From: Streptomyces sp. CB03234
GTDB taxonomy: Bacteria > Actinomycetota > Actinomycetes > Streptomycetales > Streptomycetaceae
Assembly: GCF_001905885.1 (NCBI RefSeq)
Contig: NZ_LIYH01000005.1
Coordinates: 620,001 to 684,000 of the forward strand
DNA: 64,000 nucleotides
Direction of reading: 5' to 3'
Shown here piece by piece: positions 17,001-25,482 of this stretch (within the stretch, counting starts at the first letter, position 1; every line of letters begins with the position of its first letter). The notes beneath the pieces were generated by a model. That model was not told the origin of the DNA. It saw nothing but the letters and a program-made list of their open reading frames with translations, and searched no databases. The translations under genes were made by a program, and so were the position numbers.

Positions 17001-17516
17001 ATGTCCATGGGGAACGAGGAATCGCCGGAGCCGGTCAGCCGCTCCGACGGAGAACAGCCGGCCGGCCGCTTCGTGGAGCGCTTCGCCGCCGAGCTGGCCG
17101 AGGCGGGCATGCAGCGCATGGCCTCCCGGGTGTTCGCCGCGCTGCTCGCCTCCGAGAGCGGCTCGCTGACCTCCGCGGAGCTCTCCGAGCGGCTGCGGAT
17201 CAGTCCGGCCGCCGTGTCCGGCGCCATCCGCTACCTCAACCAGGTCGGCATGGTCAGCCGCGAGCGCGAGCCGGGTTCGCGGCGCGACCGGTACGTCCTG
17301 CACAACGAGCTCTGGTACGAGACCTTCACCCGTCGCGACCAGATCCTCTCCCGCTGGGAGACGGTCCTGCGCGACGGTGCCGAGACGCTGGGCCCCGACT
17401 CGGCGGCGGGGGCACGGGTGGCGGAGACGGCGGAGTTCTTCGCCTTCCTGCAGAAGGAGATGCGCGAACTGCTGGACCGCTGGCGGGAGCACCGGAGTGC
17501 GACGCGGCCCGAATGA
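17001..17516 (+). CDS. GbsR/MarR-type transcriptional regulator
   Basis: A 171-residue winged-helix protein. The DNA-binding part lies at about 50-105 (SLTSAELSERLRISPAAVSGAIRYLNQVGMV, then the wing REREPGSRRDRY), and the C-terminal helices are for dimerisation. It is divergent from an ABC exporter and the shared promoter carries a perfect palindrome, so it is probably the autorepressor and ligand-responsive repressor of that exporter. ATG at 17001 fits the leaderless TAAAGT-7-ATG arrangement; ATG at 17007 is the alternative with AGGGG as ribosome-binding site. Confidence 0.88.
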   Translation: MSMGNEESPEPVSRSDGEQPAGRFVERFAAELAEAGMQRMASRVFAALLASESGSLTSAELSERLRISPAAVSGAIRYLNQVGMVSREREPGSRRDRYVLHNELWYETFTRRDQILSRWETVLRDGAETLGPDSAAGARVAETAEFFAFLQKEMRELLDRWREHRSATRPE

Positions 17517-17528
17517 GATCATGGACGA

Positions 17529-17777
17529 ATGTCTGTCGTCCTGCGTCGCACCGCCGCTGTCGCCGTCCTGATCGCCGGGGCCGCCCCCGGCTTCTGGGTC
17601 GTGTTCGGAGCGCCCCACGACCGGGTGGGTGGCATGCGGCTGCTGAAGTCCGCCCTGGGCCTGTCCTCGCTGGGCATGATCAGTGCCGGCGCGTGGCTGC
17701 TGTTCCCCGGGAGCCCGGACGACGACGAGGACGACACGTCGACCCCGCCCATGACCGGCCCGCTCGACGCCCTGTAG
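17529..17777 (+). CDS. Small two-helix membrane protein
   Basis: An 82-residue protein with two hydrophobic segments (about 8-27 and 40-60) and an acidic tail (DDDEDD). It looks like a short conserved streptomycete membrane protein of unknown role. It begins 12 nt after the regulator gene on the same strand and is probably co-transcribed with it. It ends 8 nt before the convergent kinase-like gene with no hairpin between. Confidence 0.6.
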   Translation: MSVVLRRTAAVAVLIAGAAPGFWVVFGAPHDRVGGMRLLKSALGLSSLGMISAGAWLLFPGSPDDDEDDTSTPPMTGPLDAL

Positions 17778-17785
17778 GCGCCGCC

Positions 17786-18598
17786 CTACCCCGCCGGCAG
17801 CGTCAGCGACCAGGCCGCCGGGCGCACCGTCCACGTACGCGTCCACACCGGCCCCGTCACCAGCGCGTCCGCCCGGTAGCGGAACGAGGCGCCCGAGATG
17901 GTGACGGCGGTCGCCTCCGCACGTACCGGTTCCGCCGCCCTGGGGCGTACGACGACCTCGGCGATCCCGCCCCGGGAGAGCACCGTCACGCCCTCCACCG
18001 GGTCGTTCAGGTCGCACAGGAGCCGCCCGTCGGCCTCCACGCGCAGCCGGTGCGGCCGTGCCGTACGTATCGCCGGGACCGAGGGCGCCGGGCGGACCAG
18101 CGTCCGGACGAGGGACCGGCAGGTGTCCCACACCGAGCCGGGCTCGACCACCGACAGCCCCGAAGGCCCCTCCGGGATCCGCAGCCCCCGCACCACCACG
18201 CCGTCGCTGTCGTCGACCAGCAGGTCCAGCCGCCGCGCCGCCCCGTCCAGCACCGCCCGCGCGGCGGCCACCGCGCCCAGCGGCACGCCCAGCGCCCCGG
18301 CCAGCTCCACCGCCCCGCGCGGCCCCACCGGAACCAGCGACAGCGCCCCGTCCGCCAGCTCCCGCTCCCGGTGCAGCAGCCCCACCGCCCGCAGCAGCGC
18401 CCGGTCGTCCCCGATCACCACCGGCCGGCGCGCACCACGCCGGGAAAGCGCCCGGGCGAACTCCGCCGGAGTGTCCGGCAGGCAGATCTTCGCGCTCGCC
18501 CCGGCGCACAGGACGTCCTTCGCGATCCGTACGGATTCACCGTCGTTCCGGCGCGCGACCGCGTCGATGACGACCAGCAGCTGGTCGGGAGCCGACAC
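17786..18598 (-). CDS. Diacylglycerol kinase catalytic-domain protein
   Basis: A 270-residue protein resembling the DAGK/lipid-kinase catalytic family. It has an early LLVVIDAVARRNDGES strand-loop in place of the usual NP..G motif, a VVIGDDRALLRAV segment where a GGDGT loop is normal, and VPVGPRGAVELAGALGVP for the substrate-binding loop. The altered nucleotide loop (GDDRA instead of GGDGT) means activity is uncertain. GTG at 18598 is chosen because GAAGGA is well placed upstream; the frame stays open to 18631. The gene is divergent from purA. Confidence 0.7.
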   Translation of the reverse strand: MSAPDQLLVVIDAVARRNDGESVRIAKDVLCAGASAKICLPDTPAEFARALSRRGARRPVVIGDDRALLRAVGLLHRERELADGALSLVPVGPRGAVELAGALGVPLGAVAAARAVLDGAARRLDLLVDDSDGVVVRGLRIPEGPSGLSVVEPGSVWDTCRSLVRTLVRPAPSVPAIRTARPHRLRVEADGRLLCDLNDPVEGVTVLSRGGIAEVVVRPRAAEPVRAEATAVTISGASFRYRADALVTGPVWTRTWTVRPAAWSLTLPAG

Positions 18599-18632
18599 CT
18601 CGGTCCTTCCTCGGGTAGCATCTTTGTGCAAG

Positions 18633-18660
18633 AGCCCCTTGCGCTATTGCGCCAGGGGCT
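18633..18660 (+). promoter_or_regulatory. Hairpin in the purA leader
   Basis: AGCCCCTTGCGC and GCGCCAGGGGCT form a 12-bp stem with one mismatch and a TATT loop. A -10 like TAGCAT (18616-18621) lies just upstream, so on transcription toward purA the hairpin would sit at the very 5' end of a leader of about 140 nt. It has no U-tract, so stabilisation or regulation is as likely as termination. Confidence 0.5.
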
Positions 18661-18772
18661 TCGTCTATTCCGGGGCACCCGGTCCGACGGCTCAGGTTGT
18701 GTCGTACACCGTCGTACGACGTATGTACTCCCCGCGCCTTGGACATGCCCCGCCCGGAAGGGGTGTACGCCT

Positions 18773-20056
18773 GTGCCCGCACTTGTGCTGCTCGGTGCTC
18801 AGTGGGGTGACGAGGGCAAGGGAAAGGCCACCGACCTCCTCGGTGGATCCGTTGATTATGTGGTGCGCTACCAGGGCGGCAACAACGCCGGCCACACGGT
18901 TGTCGTAGGCGACCAGAAGTACGCGCTGCACCTTCTCCCTTCCGGAATCCTCTCGCCGGGGTGCACCCCGGTGATCGGAAACGGTGTCGTCGTCGACCCG
19001 GCGGTCCTGCTCTCCGAGCTGAGCGGGCTGAACGAGCGTGGCGTCGACACGTCGAAGCTCCTGATCAGCGGTAACGCTCACCTGATCACTCCGTACAACG
19101 TCACCCTCGACAAGGTGACGGAACGCTTCCTCGGCAAGCGCAAGATCGGTACGACCGGGCGCGGCATCGGCCCGACGTACGCCGACAAGATCAACCGCGT
19201 GGGCATCCGCGTCCAGGACCTCTACGACGAGTCGATCCTGACGCAGAAGGTCGAGGCGGCGCTGGAGCAGAAGAACCAGCTCCTCGCCAAGGTCTTCAAC
19301 CGCCGCGCCATCGAGCCGGGCCGGATCGTCGAGGAGATGCTCCAGTACGCGGAGCAGATCAAGCCGTTCGTCGCCGACACGACCCTGATCCTCAACAACG
19401 CCATCGACGAGGGCAAGGTCGTCCTCTTCGAGGGCGGCCAGGGCACCCTCCTGGACGTCGATCACGGCACGTACCCCTTCGTGACCTCCTCCAACCCGAC
19501 CTCCGGCGGTGCCTGCACCGGCGCGGGCGTGGGCCCCACGAAGATCAGCCGGGTCATCGGCATCCTCAAGGCGTACACCACCCGCGTGGGCGCCGGCCCG
19601 TTCCCGACCGAGCTGTTCGACGAGGACGGCGAGGCGCTGCGCCGCATCGGCGGCGAGCGTGGCGTCACCACCGGCCGCGACCGCCGCTGCGGCTGGTTCG
19701 ACGCGGTCATCGCCCGGTACGCCACCCGCGTCAACGGCCTGACCGACTTCTTCCTCACCAAGCTGGACGTGCTCACCGGCTGGGAGCAGATCCCGGTCTG
19801 TGTCGCGTACGAGATCGACGGCAAGCGCGTCGAGGAGCTGCCGTACTCGCAGACCGACTTCCACCACGCGAAGCCGGTGTACGAGTACCTGCCGGGCTGG
19901 TCCGAGGACATCTCCAAGGCCAAGACCTTCTCCGACCTGCCGAAGAACGCGCAGGCGTACGTGAAGGCGCTGGAGGAGATGTCGGGCGCGCCGATCTCGG
20001 CGATCGGCGTCGGCCCCGGCCGCACCGAGACGATCGAGATCAACTCGTTCCTGTAA
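18773..20056 (+). CDS. purA: Adenylosuccinate synthetase
   Basis: This GTP-dependent enzyme joins IMP and aspartate to adenylosuccinate in AMP synthesis. The 427 residues are standard. Motifs include the N-terminal phosphate loop GAQWGDEGKGK, the IMP-binding loop GTTGRGIGPTYADK, FEGGQGTLLDVDHGTYPFVTSS, and VTTGRDRRCGWFD. GTG at 18773 gives the family N-terminus VPALVLLGAQ and has GGAAGGGG at 18756-18763. It is convergent with the Ser/Thr kinase gene, 24 nt apart, with no obvious shared terminator. Confidence 0.97.
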   Translation: MPALVLLGAQWGDEGKGKATDLLGGSVDYVVRYQGGNNAGHTVVVGDQKYALHLLPSGILSPGCTPVIGNGVVVDPAVLLSELSGLNERGVDTSKLLISGNAHLITPYNVTLDKVTERFLGKRKIGTTGRGIGPTYADKINRVGIRVQDLYDESILTQKVEAALEQKNQLLAKVFNRRAIEPGRIVEEMLQYAEQIKPFVADTTLILNNAIDEGKVVLFEGGQGTLLDVDHGTYPFVTSSNPTSGGACTGAGVGPTKISRVIGILKAYTTRVGAGPFPTELFDEDGEALRRIGGERGVTTGRDRRCGWFDAVIARYATRVNGLTDFFLTKLDVLTGWEQIPVCVAYEIDGKRVEELPYSQTDFHHAKPVYEYLPGWSEDISKAKTFSDLPKNAQAYVKALEEMSGAPISAIGVGPGRTETIEINSFL

Positions 20057-20080
20057 GGGCGCGGACGACGGGGGGCCCGG

Positions 20081-21868
20081 TCAGTACGTCTTGACGTACT
20101 CGCCGGGCTCCCCGTCCGCGCTCATGCCGTACACCAGCAGCACGTCCTTGCCCTCGGCGCGCTGGATCCGCAGGTTCTGCGACGAGCCCAGCAGGTAGTC
20201 CCGGCACTCCGGGTCGGCGCCGGGGTCCAGGGTCGGCGGGCCGATGACCACCAGGCCGCCCGCGCCGCCGACGACCGAGGTGCTCGCGCAGTTCAGCGAG
20301 CCGCCGGTCAGCTCGCCGGTCTCCTCGTCCGTCTTCGGGTGGCTGTCCTGGAAGTGGACGAGCTGGGCGCCGATGGGGCCCTGGCTGATGGTGATCTCGG
20401 AGGTGAAGAGGTCGCGCTCCGCCTCCGGGACCTCCGCGTGCGGGACCTGCTCCCAGGTGCCGACCATCTTCGGCGGCATGATCTCCGGCGCCGCCTGCAC
20501 CTTCCGGAACGTGGCCGTCACCGCGCCCGACCTCCACTGGAGTACGTCGGGGGAGGTGAGGGTGAGCGTCTGGTGCGCGGCCGGGGTGCACTCCCTGGCG
20601 GGCACGCTCGTCGTCACGTCGCTCTCGCCGAACACCACCTTGTTCTCGTCCGCCGAGACGAGCTTCGAGCGGCCCATGCACAGCCGCTCGCCGGTGACCT
20701 GGACGTACGTGCCCGTCTTCTCGCCGGGCACGCCGGGGACGATCTCGATGCGGGCGGTCTCGTACGGGGCTTCCCGGGTGCCCTTGACGACGCCTTCCCA
20801 GGCGCCGTGGAAGGCGACGGGTATGAGGTTCTCCACCCTGGACCCGCCCATGGGGGCGTTGTGCGTGCGGGGCCAGAAGGTGAAGGCGAGGCCGCCCGCG
20901 ACGGCGAGGGCGGTGACGGTGGCGGCGCCGATGAGGAGCGGGCGCCGGCTCTTCTTACGGACCGGTACGGGGGTGGGCTCGCCGTCCTCGTCCAGGAGCC
21001 GGGCGGCCAGTCGGCCGAGCTGGGCGAGCAGCCCGGCGGGCAGCCACGGGTCGGCGGGCTCGACGTGCGCGGCCAGGTGGGCGGCGGTGGGGCGGGCCGC
21101 CGGGTCCTTGGCGAGGCAGGAACGGACGAGGCCGTCCAGCTCGGCGGGCAGCCCGGTGAGGTCCGGCTCGTCGTGGGCGATGCGGAACATCATGGCGTGG
21201 ACGCCGCTGTCGGCGGTGCCGAACGGCGGGCGGCCGGTCGCCGCGTACGCCAGGACCGAGCCGAGGCAGAAGATGTCCGACGCGGGGCTGAGCCGCTCGC
21301 CCCGCACCTGCTCGGGCGACATGAAGCCGGGTGACCCGACGACCGCGCCGGTGCTGGTCAGCCCGCCGTCGGTGACCGTGTCGACGGCGCGGGCGATGCC
21401 GAAGTCGATGATGCGGGGCCCGTCGACGGTGAGCAGGATGTTCCCGGGCTTCAGGTCCCGGTGGACCAGCCCGGCGGCGTGGATGTGCTCCAGGGCGCGG
21501 GCCAGCCCGACGGCCAGCGACCGCACGGACGCCGCCGGCAGCGGCCCGTACTCGTCCCCGACCACGGTGCGCAGGGACGGTCCGGCGACGTACCCGATGG
21601 CCACCCAGGGCGCCTCGGCGGCGGTGTCCGCGCCCAGCACGGGCGTGGTGCCGGCGCCGCCGACCTTCTCCAGCGCGGCCACCTCCCGGGCGAAGCGGCG
21701 CCGGAACTCGTCCTGGGCGGCGAGTTCGGCGTGCACGACCTTGACCGCGACGGTCCGGCCACCGGCCGACCGGGCCAGGTAGACGCGGCCCATGCCGCCG
21801 GACCCGAGCCTGCCGAGGAGGCGGAACGGGCCGATCTGGACGGGGTCTTCACCACTCAGAGGCTCCAC
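20081..21868 (-). CDS. Membrane Ser/Thr protein kinase (PknB-type)
   Basis: A 595-residue kinase. The catalytic domain (about 1-265) has the Gly loop GRLGSGGMGRVY, the Lys in VAVKVV, HRDLKPGN, the DFG in IIDFGIA and an activation segment ending SPGFMSPEQV. A single helix at about 310-333 leads to an extracytoplasmic domain of about 260 residues with Cys residues and no PASTA repeats. It starts 32 nt after the gene for a membrane-tethered PstS-like protein, so the two are probably one operon and one signalling unit. GTG at 21868 was preferred over an upstream start at 21904 because the kinase fold begins soon after it. Confidence 0.9.
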   Translation of the reverse strand: MEPLSGEDPVQIGPFRLLGRLGSGGMGRVYLARSAGGRTVAVKVVHAELAAQDEFRRRFAREVAALEKVGGAGTTPVLGADTAAEAPWVAIGYVAGPSLRTVVGDEYGPLPAASVRSLAVGLARALEHIHAAGLVHRDLKPGNILLTVDGPRIIDFGIARAVDTVTDGGLTSTGAVVGSPGFMSPEQVRGERLSPASDIFCLGSVLAYAATGRPPFGTADSGVHAMMFRIAHDEPDLTGLPAELDGLVRSCLAKDPAARPTAAHLAAHVEPADPWLPAGLLAQLGRLAARLLDEDGEPTPVPVRKKSRRPLLIGAATVTALAVAGGLAFTFWPRTHNAPMGGSRVENLIPVAFHGAWEGVVKGTREAPYETARIEIVPGVPGEKTGTYVQVTGERLCMGRSKLVSADENKVVFGESDVTTSVPARECTPAAHQTLTLTSPDVLQWRSGAVTATFRKVQAAPEIMPPKMVGTWEQVPHAEVPEAERDLFTSEITISQGPIGAQLVHFQDSHPKTDEETGELTGGSLNCASTSVVGGAGGLVVIGPPTLDPGADPECRDYLLGSSQNLRIQRAEGKDVLLVYGMSADGEPGEYVKTY

Positions 21869-21900
21869 GCGAACAGAGCATGCCAGAGTCCCGAGGCGGG

Positions 21901-23439
21901 TCACCCCTCACCGCAGACCCGCAGCCCCTCCGGCGTCGCGCAGGGCAGGTGTCCGTGCGTACGGATGACGTCCTGGCCGCTGCCCCGGCTGAGGTAGGTG
22001 AGGAAGGAGGAGGTGAGCGAGTCGGCGGGCGGCTGACCGTAGGTGTACGCGTACTCGATCTCCCGGTACGGGTAGCCGCTCTGGCGGATCTGGTCGACAT
22101 CCGGACTGCGCCCGTCGATGGCGAGCCGGTGCAGCCCGCCGAGGTCGCTGCCCGAGCGGACCTCGCTGTACCCGATCGCCCCGGGCAGCCGGGCCACGGT
22201 CGCCAGGACCTGTTCCGTGCTGTCCAGCTCGCACCGCAGCACCGGAGCCTCGCGGTCGTCCTTCGTCGCGCAGTCGCGGGACGACGGGCCGGGCTCGTTG
22301 CGGCCGAGGACGCGGCGCTGGAAGACCTCCCGCGTACCGGAGTTGGCGTCCCGGCTGACGAGGAGGACGGGCAGGTCGGGGCCGTCGAGCTGGGTCCAGT
22401 TGGTGACGCCGCCGCTGTAGAGCCGCCTGATGTCCTTGAGGGCGAGGTTGCCGACGGTCACGCTGTCGTTGACGACGAGGGTGAAGAGGGAGACGGCGAC
22501 GCGGCTCTCGCGAAGCTGCGGGTAGCCGCCGGGCTTGGGGCCGTCGGACAGGGCGATGACGGCCGGGGATCCGTCCTTGCTCTTCGCGCCCCGGTCCGCG
22601 AGCTCACGTATCCCCGCGGTGCTGCCGTGCGCGTCGACCTGCACGGTCGCGCCGGGGCAGTCCTTCTCGTACTTCGCCGCCAGCTCCCGTACGACGGGTG
22701 CGAAGGCCGTGGAGCCGGTGACGGTCAGGGTGCCTTTGGCGCAGCCCATGGGCGGCGGGGGCTCCTCGCGCACGATGATCGCGGCGAGCGTGATGACGCA
22801 GGCGGTGAGGAGCACGGTGACGGTGCGGGCGGCCCGGCTGAAGAGCGGGGGCTTCTCGTCGGGGGTGGCGGCGCGGTTGGGCCGTACCTTGCCGTCCCGG
22901 ATGCCGCCGGTGACGGTGACCGGGCTGCCGACCCCGGCGCCGGTCAGCAGCACGAGGAGCTTGAAGTGCTCGCCCCGGTTGAGGGGGACGCGGGGCAGGT
23001 GGATCGTGCCGTCGCGGTGCTGGAGCCCGGCGGCGGCCGTGAAGTGCTCCATGAGGTGGTCGGCGCCGGGGGACTGGGTGACCGCGATGGCCCGTACGGT
23101 CCGGTCGGTGAACTCCACGGTGAGGCCGTGGGAGCCGCGCGCGGTGTAGTCGTCCCCGGCGATGGACTGGGCGCCGTCGTTCTCGACGCGGAGCAGCACG
23201 AGCGTGGCGTCGGACATGTCGGGCGTCTCGTTGAACAGCCCGAGCCGTACGTTGGCCCGGCCGCCGTTGCGGGGGTCGCTGCCGATGGGGGTGTCGAGCT
23301 GGACGCGGTAACCGATCCGCTTGCGGCGGGGCGGGACGCGGCGCTCGTACCAGAGCATGGCGGCCGAGACGAGGACGCCGAGCAGGGCCGTGGCGACGGC
23401 GATGACATTCTCGGGATTCAGCCACTCCACACGCTTCAC
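21901..23439 (-). CDS. Two-helix membrane protein with extracellular PstS-like binding domain
   Basis: A 512-residue protein. A first hydrophobic helix (about 11-31) is followed by a basic stop-transfer (ERRVPPRRKR), a beta-rich cytoplasmic domain of about 170 residues, a second helix (about 203-224), and then a PstS-type periplasmic binding domain with the phosphate-loop-like TGSTAFAPVV, VNDSVTVGNL, GGVTNWTQL and SRDANSGTREVFQRRVLG. The topology places the binding domain outside. It is co-directional with the kinase gene downstream, not with ABC permease genes, so sensing is likelier than uptake. GTG at 23439 is favoured over TTG at 23490. Confidence 0.8.
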   Translation of the reverse strand: MKRVEWLNPENVIAVATALLGVLVSAAMLWYERRVPPRRKRIGYRVQLDTPIGSDPRNGGRANVRLGLFNETPDMSDATLVLLRVENDGAQSIAGDDYTARGSHGLTVEFTDRTVRAIAVTQSPGADHLMEHFTAAAGLQHRDGTIHLPRVPLNRGEHFKLLVLLTGAGVGSPVTVTGGIRDGKVRPNRAATPDEKPPLFSRAARTVTVLLTACVITLAAIIVREEPPPPMGCAKGTLTVTGSTAFAPVVRELAAKYEKDCPGATVQVDAHGSTAGIRELADRGAKSKDGSPAVIALSDGPKPGGYPQLRESRVAVSLFTLVVNDSVTVGNLALKDIRRLYSGGVTNWTQLDGPDLPVLLVSRDANSGTREVFQRRVLGRNEPGPSSRDCATKDDREAPVLRCELDSTEQVLATVARLPGAIGYSEVRSGSDLGGLHRLAIDGRSPDVDQIRQSGYPYREIEYAYTYGQPPADSLTSSFLTYLSRGSGQDVIRTHGHLPCATPEGLRVCGEG

Positions 23440-23840
23440 GGTAGGCACGCGCCGCTCGAACTGGCGGCGTACGAGCAGGAGTTCGCCCAATGTTCAACCG
23501 TCGCGGGCTCTGGTCCCGGCTTTGACAGGTGCAGACCATTCGCGCTTCCGCAGGGCCGATCCCCCCACGGAAAGGCCCGCCCATGCCGCGACGCCTGCTG
23601 GTCCGCAGGTCGCACCGGAGACCGGGGTTCAGGCCTCCGGCTTTGGAATGACCGTATGGCCGACCGTTGTTGATTGCGGTGTTCGCTTCGCCTGGCGCTG
23701 GATTCACGGCACCCAAACGAAATGCCCCCGCGATGCGCCAACATCGGGGCCGCCCGGTCCTCAGCGCCGATCCCGGGCGCTACCGGGGCCACCACGTCGT
23801 GGAGTGCGGGACCGGAGCGCGCCCGGCTCCGCACCACCCG
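23440..23840. other. Intergenic region upstream of the binding-protein/kinase operon
   Basis: About 400 nt with no supported gene. It must hold the promoter for the binding-protein/kinase operon (minus strand) and the end of the DUF2182 unit. I see no clear hexamers or strong hairpin; reading frames here are shadows. Confidence 0.4.
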
Positions 23841-24668
23841 TCAGGGCATCGGCGGCATCGGCGCGTCGGACGGCTGGAGCCCCGGCAGCAGCCAGTCCTG
23901 GGACGGCGCGAGACCGGCCAGCACCAGGAAGGCGAGCCCGACCGCCGTCGAGAACACCGGCCCCAGCCGCCACAGCTTCTCGGTGAAGATCACCGCCGCC
24001 ACCCCGGCCATCGCGGCGATGTTCATGACCCCGAGTGGGATGAGGACGACCATCAGCCCCCAGCAGCAGCCGACGCAGTACAGCCCGTGGTGTGCCCCCA
24101 CCCGGAAATCCCGGGCCCACGGCCGGAACTGCGCGTAACGCATCAGCTGGCTCATCGGACTGCGGCAGTGCCGGAGGCAGACGTTCTTCAGCGGCCCGAG
24201 CTGCTGGAGCCCGGCCAGCAGGAACGCCGTGAAGCCGATCCACCGCCCCGCGTCGGGGTGCGTGCGGACGAGGTCTCCGGTCGCGGCCAGGGCCGCGTAC
24301 GCGAGAAGCCCGAAGGCCGTCCAGACCAGCAGGTAGCCCCCGACGAAACCGGCCGTCCGGGCGGCCCGCGCCACGCCCGCCGACTCCCGGCCGATGCTCC
24401 GCGCCCAGGTGATCGCCACCGGAGCGACCGACGGCAGCATCATCGCGGCCATCATCGCCAGCCACAGCAGCAGGAACAGCGGGACGCCCATCCCCATGGT
24501 CCCCGGCTCGATGCCCATGTGCCGGGCCTGTCCGACGGTCAGCACCCACGCGAGGAGGGCGATCAGCACGAGCAGGGACCAGGCGGTCACGAGCACCCGG
24601 GGCGGAAGCAGGTTGCCCGGCCGCAGCGGCGGCTCGGTGGTCATCCGGCGGTGATACGCGGTCGTCAC
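23841..24668 (-). CDS. DUF2182 family multi-pass membrane protein
   Basis: A 275-residue integral membrane protein with about seven helices. It carries the Cys/His-rich signatures of the DUF2182 (COG5486, predicted metal-binding) family: NVCLRHCRSPMSQLM and YCVGCCWGLMVVL, plus Met-rich LAMMAAMMLPS. It is divergent from a DUF1326 gene 95 nt away; such pairs recur in bacteria, which suggests joint handling of a metal, although this is inference. GTG at 24668 is chosen because AGGAGGAG lies just upstream; ATG at 24644 is internal. Confidence 0.85.
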   Translation of the reverse strand: MTTAYHRRMTTEPPLRPGNLLPPRVLVTAWSLLVLIALLAWVLTVGQARHMGIEPGTMGMGVPLFLLLWLAMMAAMMLPSVAPVAITWARSIGRESAGVARAARTAGFVGGYLLVWTAFGLLAYAALAATGDLVRTHPDAGRWIGFTAFLLAGLQQLGPLKNVCLRHCRSPMSQLMRYAQFRPWARDFRVGAHHGLYCVGCCWGLMVVLIPLGVMNIAAMAGVAAVIFTEKLWRLGPVFSTAVGLAFLVLAGLAPSQDWLLPGLQPSDAPMPPMP

Positions 24669-24763
24669 AGCACTCCTCCTCCCCTTCCAGGACAGCACGC
24701 CGACCCTGGTCCGGCGATCGGTGGAGGGTGCAGCATGGAAGGTGAGGTGGAGGAGGTCCGAAG

Positions 24764-25429
24764 ATGACCGATACGACTCAGACACCGAAGACCATTCCCC
24801 GATGGCACGTCAAGGGAGACTGGTTCGACACCTGCAAATGCAACGTCCCGTGCCCCTGCTCCTTCGCGCAGCCGCCGACCTTCGGCGAATGCGACGGGAT
24901 CCTGGCCTGGCACATACGCGAGGGCCGCTACGGGGATGTCACCCTCGACGGCCTCAACGTCCTGATGCTCGGCTCCTTCGTCGGCAACGTCTGGGGTGAG
25001 CACACCGACTCGTACGCCGCGATCTTCATCGACGAGCGCGCGGACGACGCCCAGCGCGACGCCATACAGACGATCTTCAGCGGTCAGGCGGGCAGCTGGC
25101 CCGCCGAATTCGTCAAGGTCGCCGACATGGAGATGCGGGGCATGGAATTCGCCCCCATCGAGTTCGCGATCGAGGACGACCTGGGCTCCTGGCGCGCCGG
25201 CATCCCCGGGCGCGTCGAGGCCCGCGCCGAGGCGCTCACCGGTCCGACGACCCCGGAGGGCGCACGCGTCCAGACCACAAACCTGCCGGGCTCCGAAACG
25301 GGGCCGGGACAGGTGGCGACCTGGGGCCGCGCAACGGCGGACCGGGCGGACGCGTACGGATTCCAGTGGAGCCGCGAGGGCCAGTCCAGCAAGCACATCA
25401 CCTTCGACTGGGCGGGACCCGACCAGTAG
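24764..25429 (+). CDS. DUF1326 domain protein
   Basis: A 221-residue soluble protein of the DUF1326 (COG5588) family. Near the N-terminus it has a Cys cluster, DTCKCNVPCPCSFAQPP, followed by GECDG, which looks able to bind metal. The remainder is beta-rich with HITFDWAGP at the end. The gene is divergent from DUF2182 and the two probably act together at the membrane. The stop lies in a 10-bp repeat CCGACCAGTA (25419-25428 and 25434-25443), giving a second in-frame stop. Confidence 0.85.
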   Translation: MTDTTQTPKTIPRWHVKGDWFDTCKCNVPCPCSFAQPPTFGECDGILAWHIREGRYGDVTLDGLNVLMLGSFVGNVWGEHTDSYAAIFIDERADDAQRDAIQTIFSGQAGSWPAEFVKVADMEMRGMEFAPIEFAIEDDLGSWRAGIPGRVEARAEALTGPTTPEGARVQTTNLPGSETGPGQVATWGRATADRADAYGFQWSREGQSSKHITFDWAGPDQ

Positions 25430-25450
25430 TACTCCGACCAGTAACAGGAT

Positions 25451-25475
25451 GCGGGACCCGGATTCCGGGCCCCGC
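25451..25475. terminator. Bidirectional hairpin between convergent genes
   Basis: GCGGGACCCGG and CCGGGCCCCGC form an 11-bp stem with one A-C mismatch and a 3-nt loop, between the stop codons of the DUF1326 gene and the convergent SRPBCC gene. Confidence 0.75.
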
Positions 25476-25482
25476 TTCTCGC

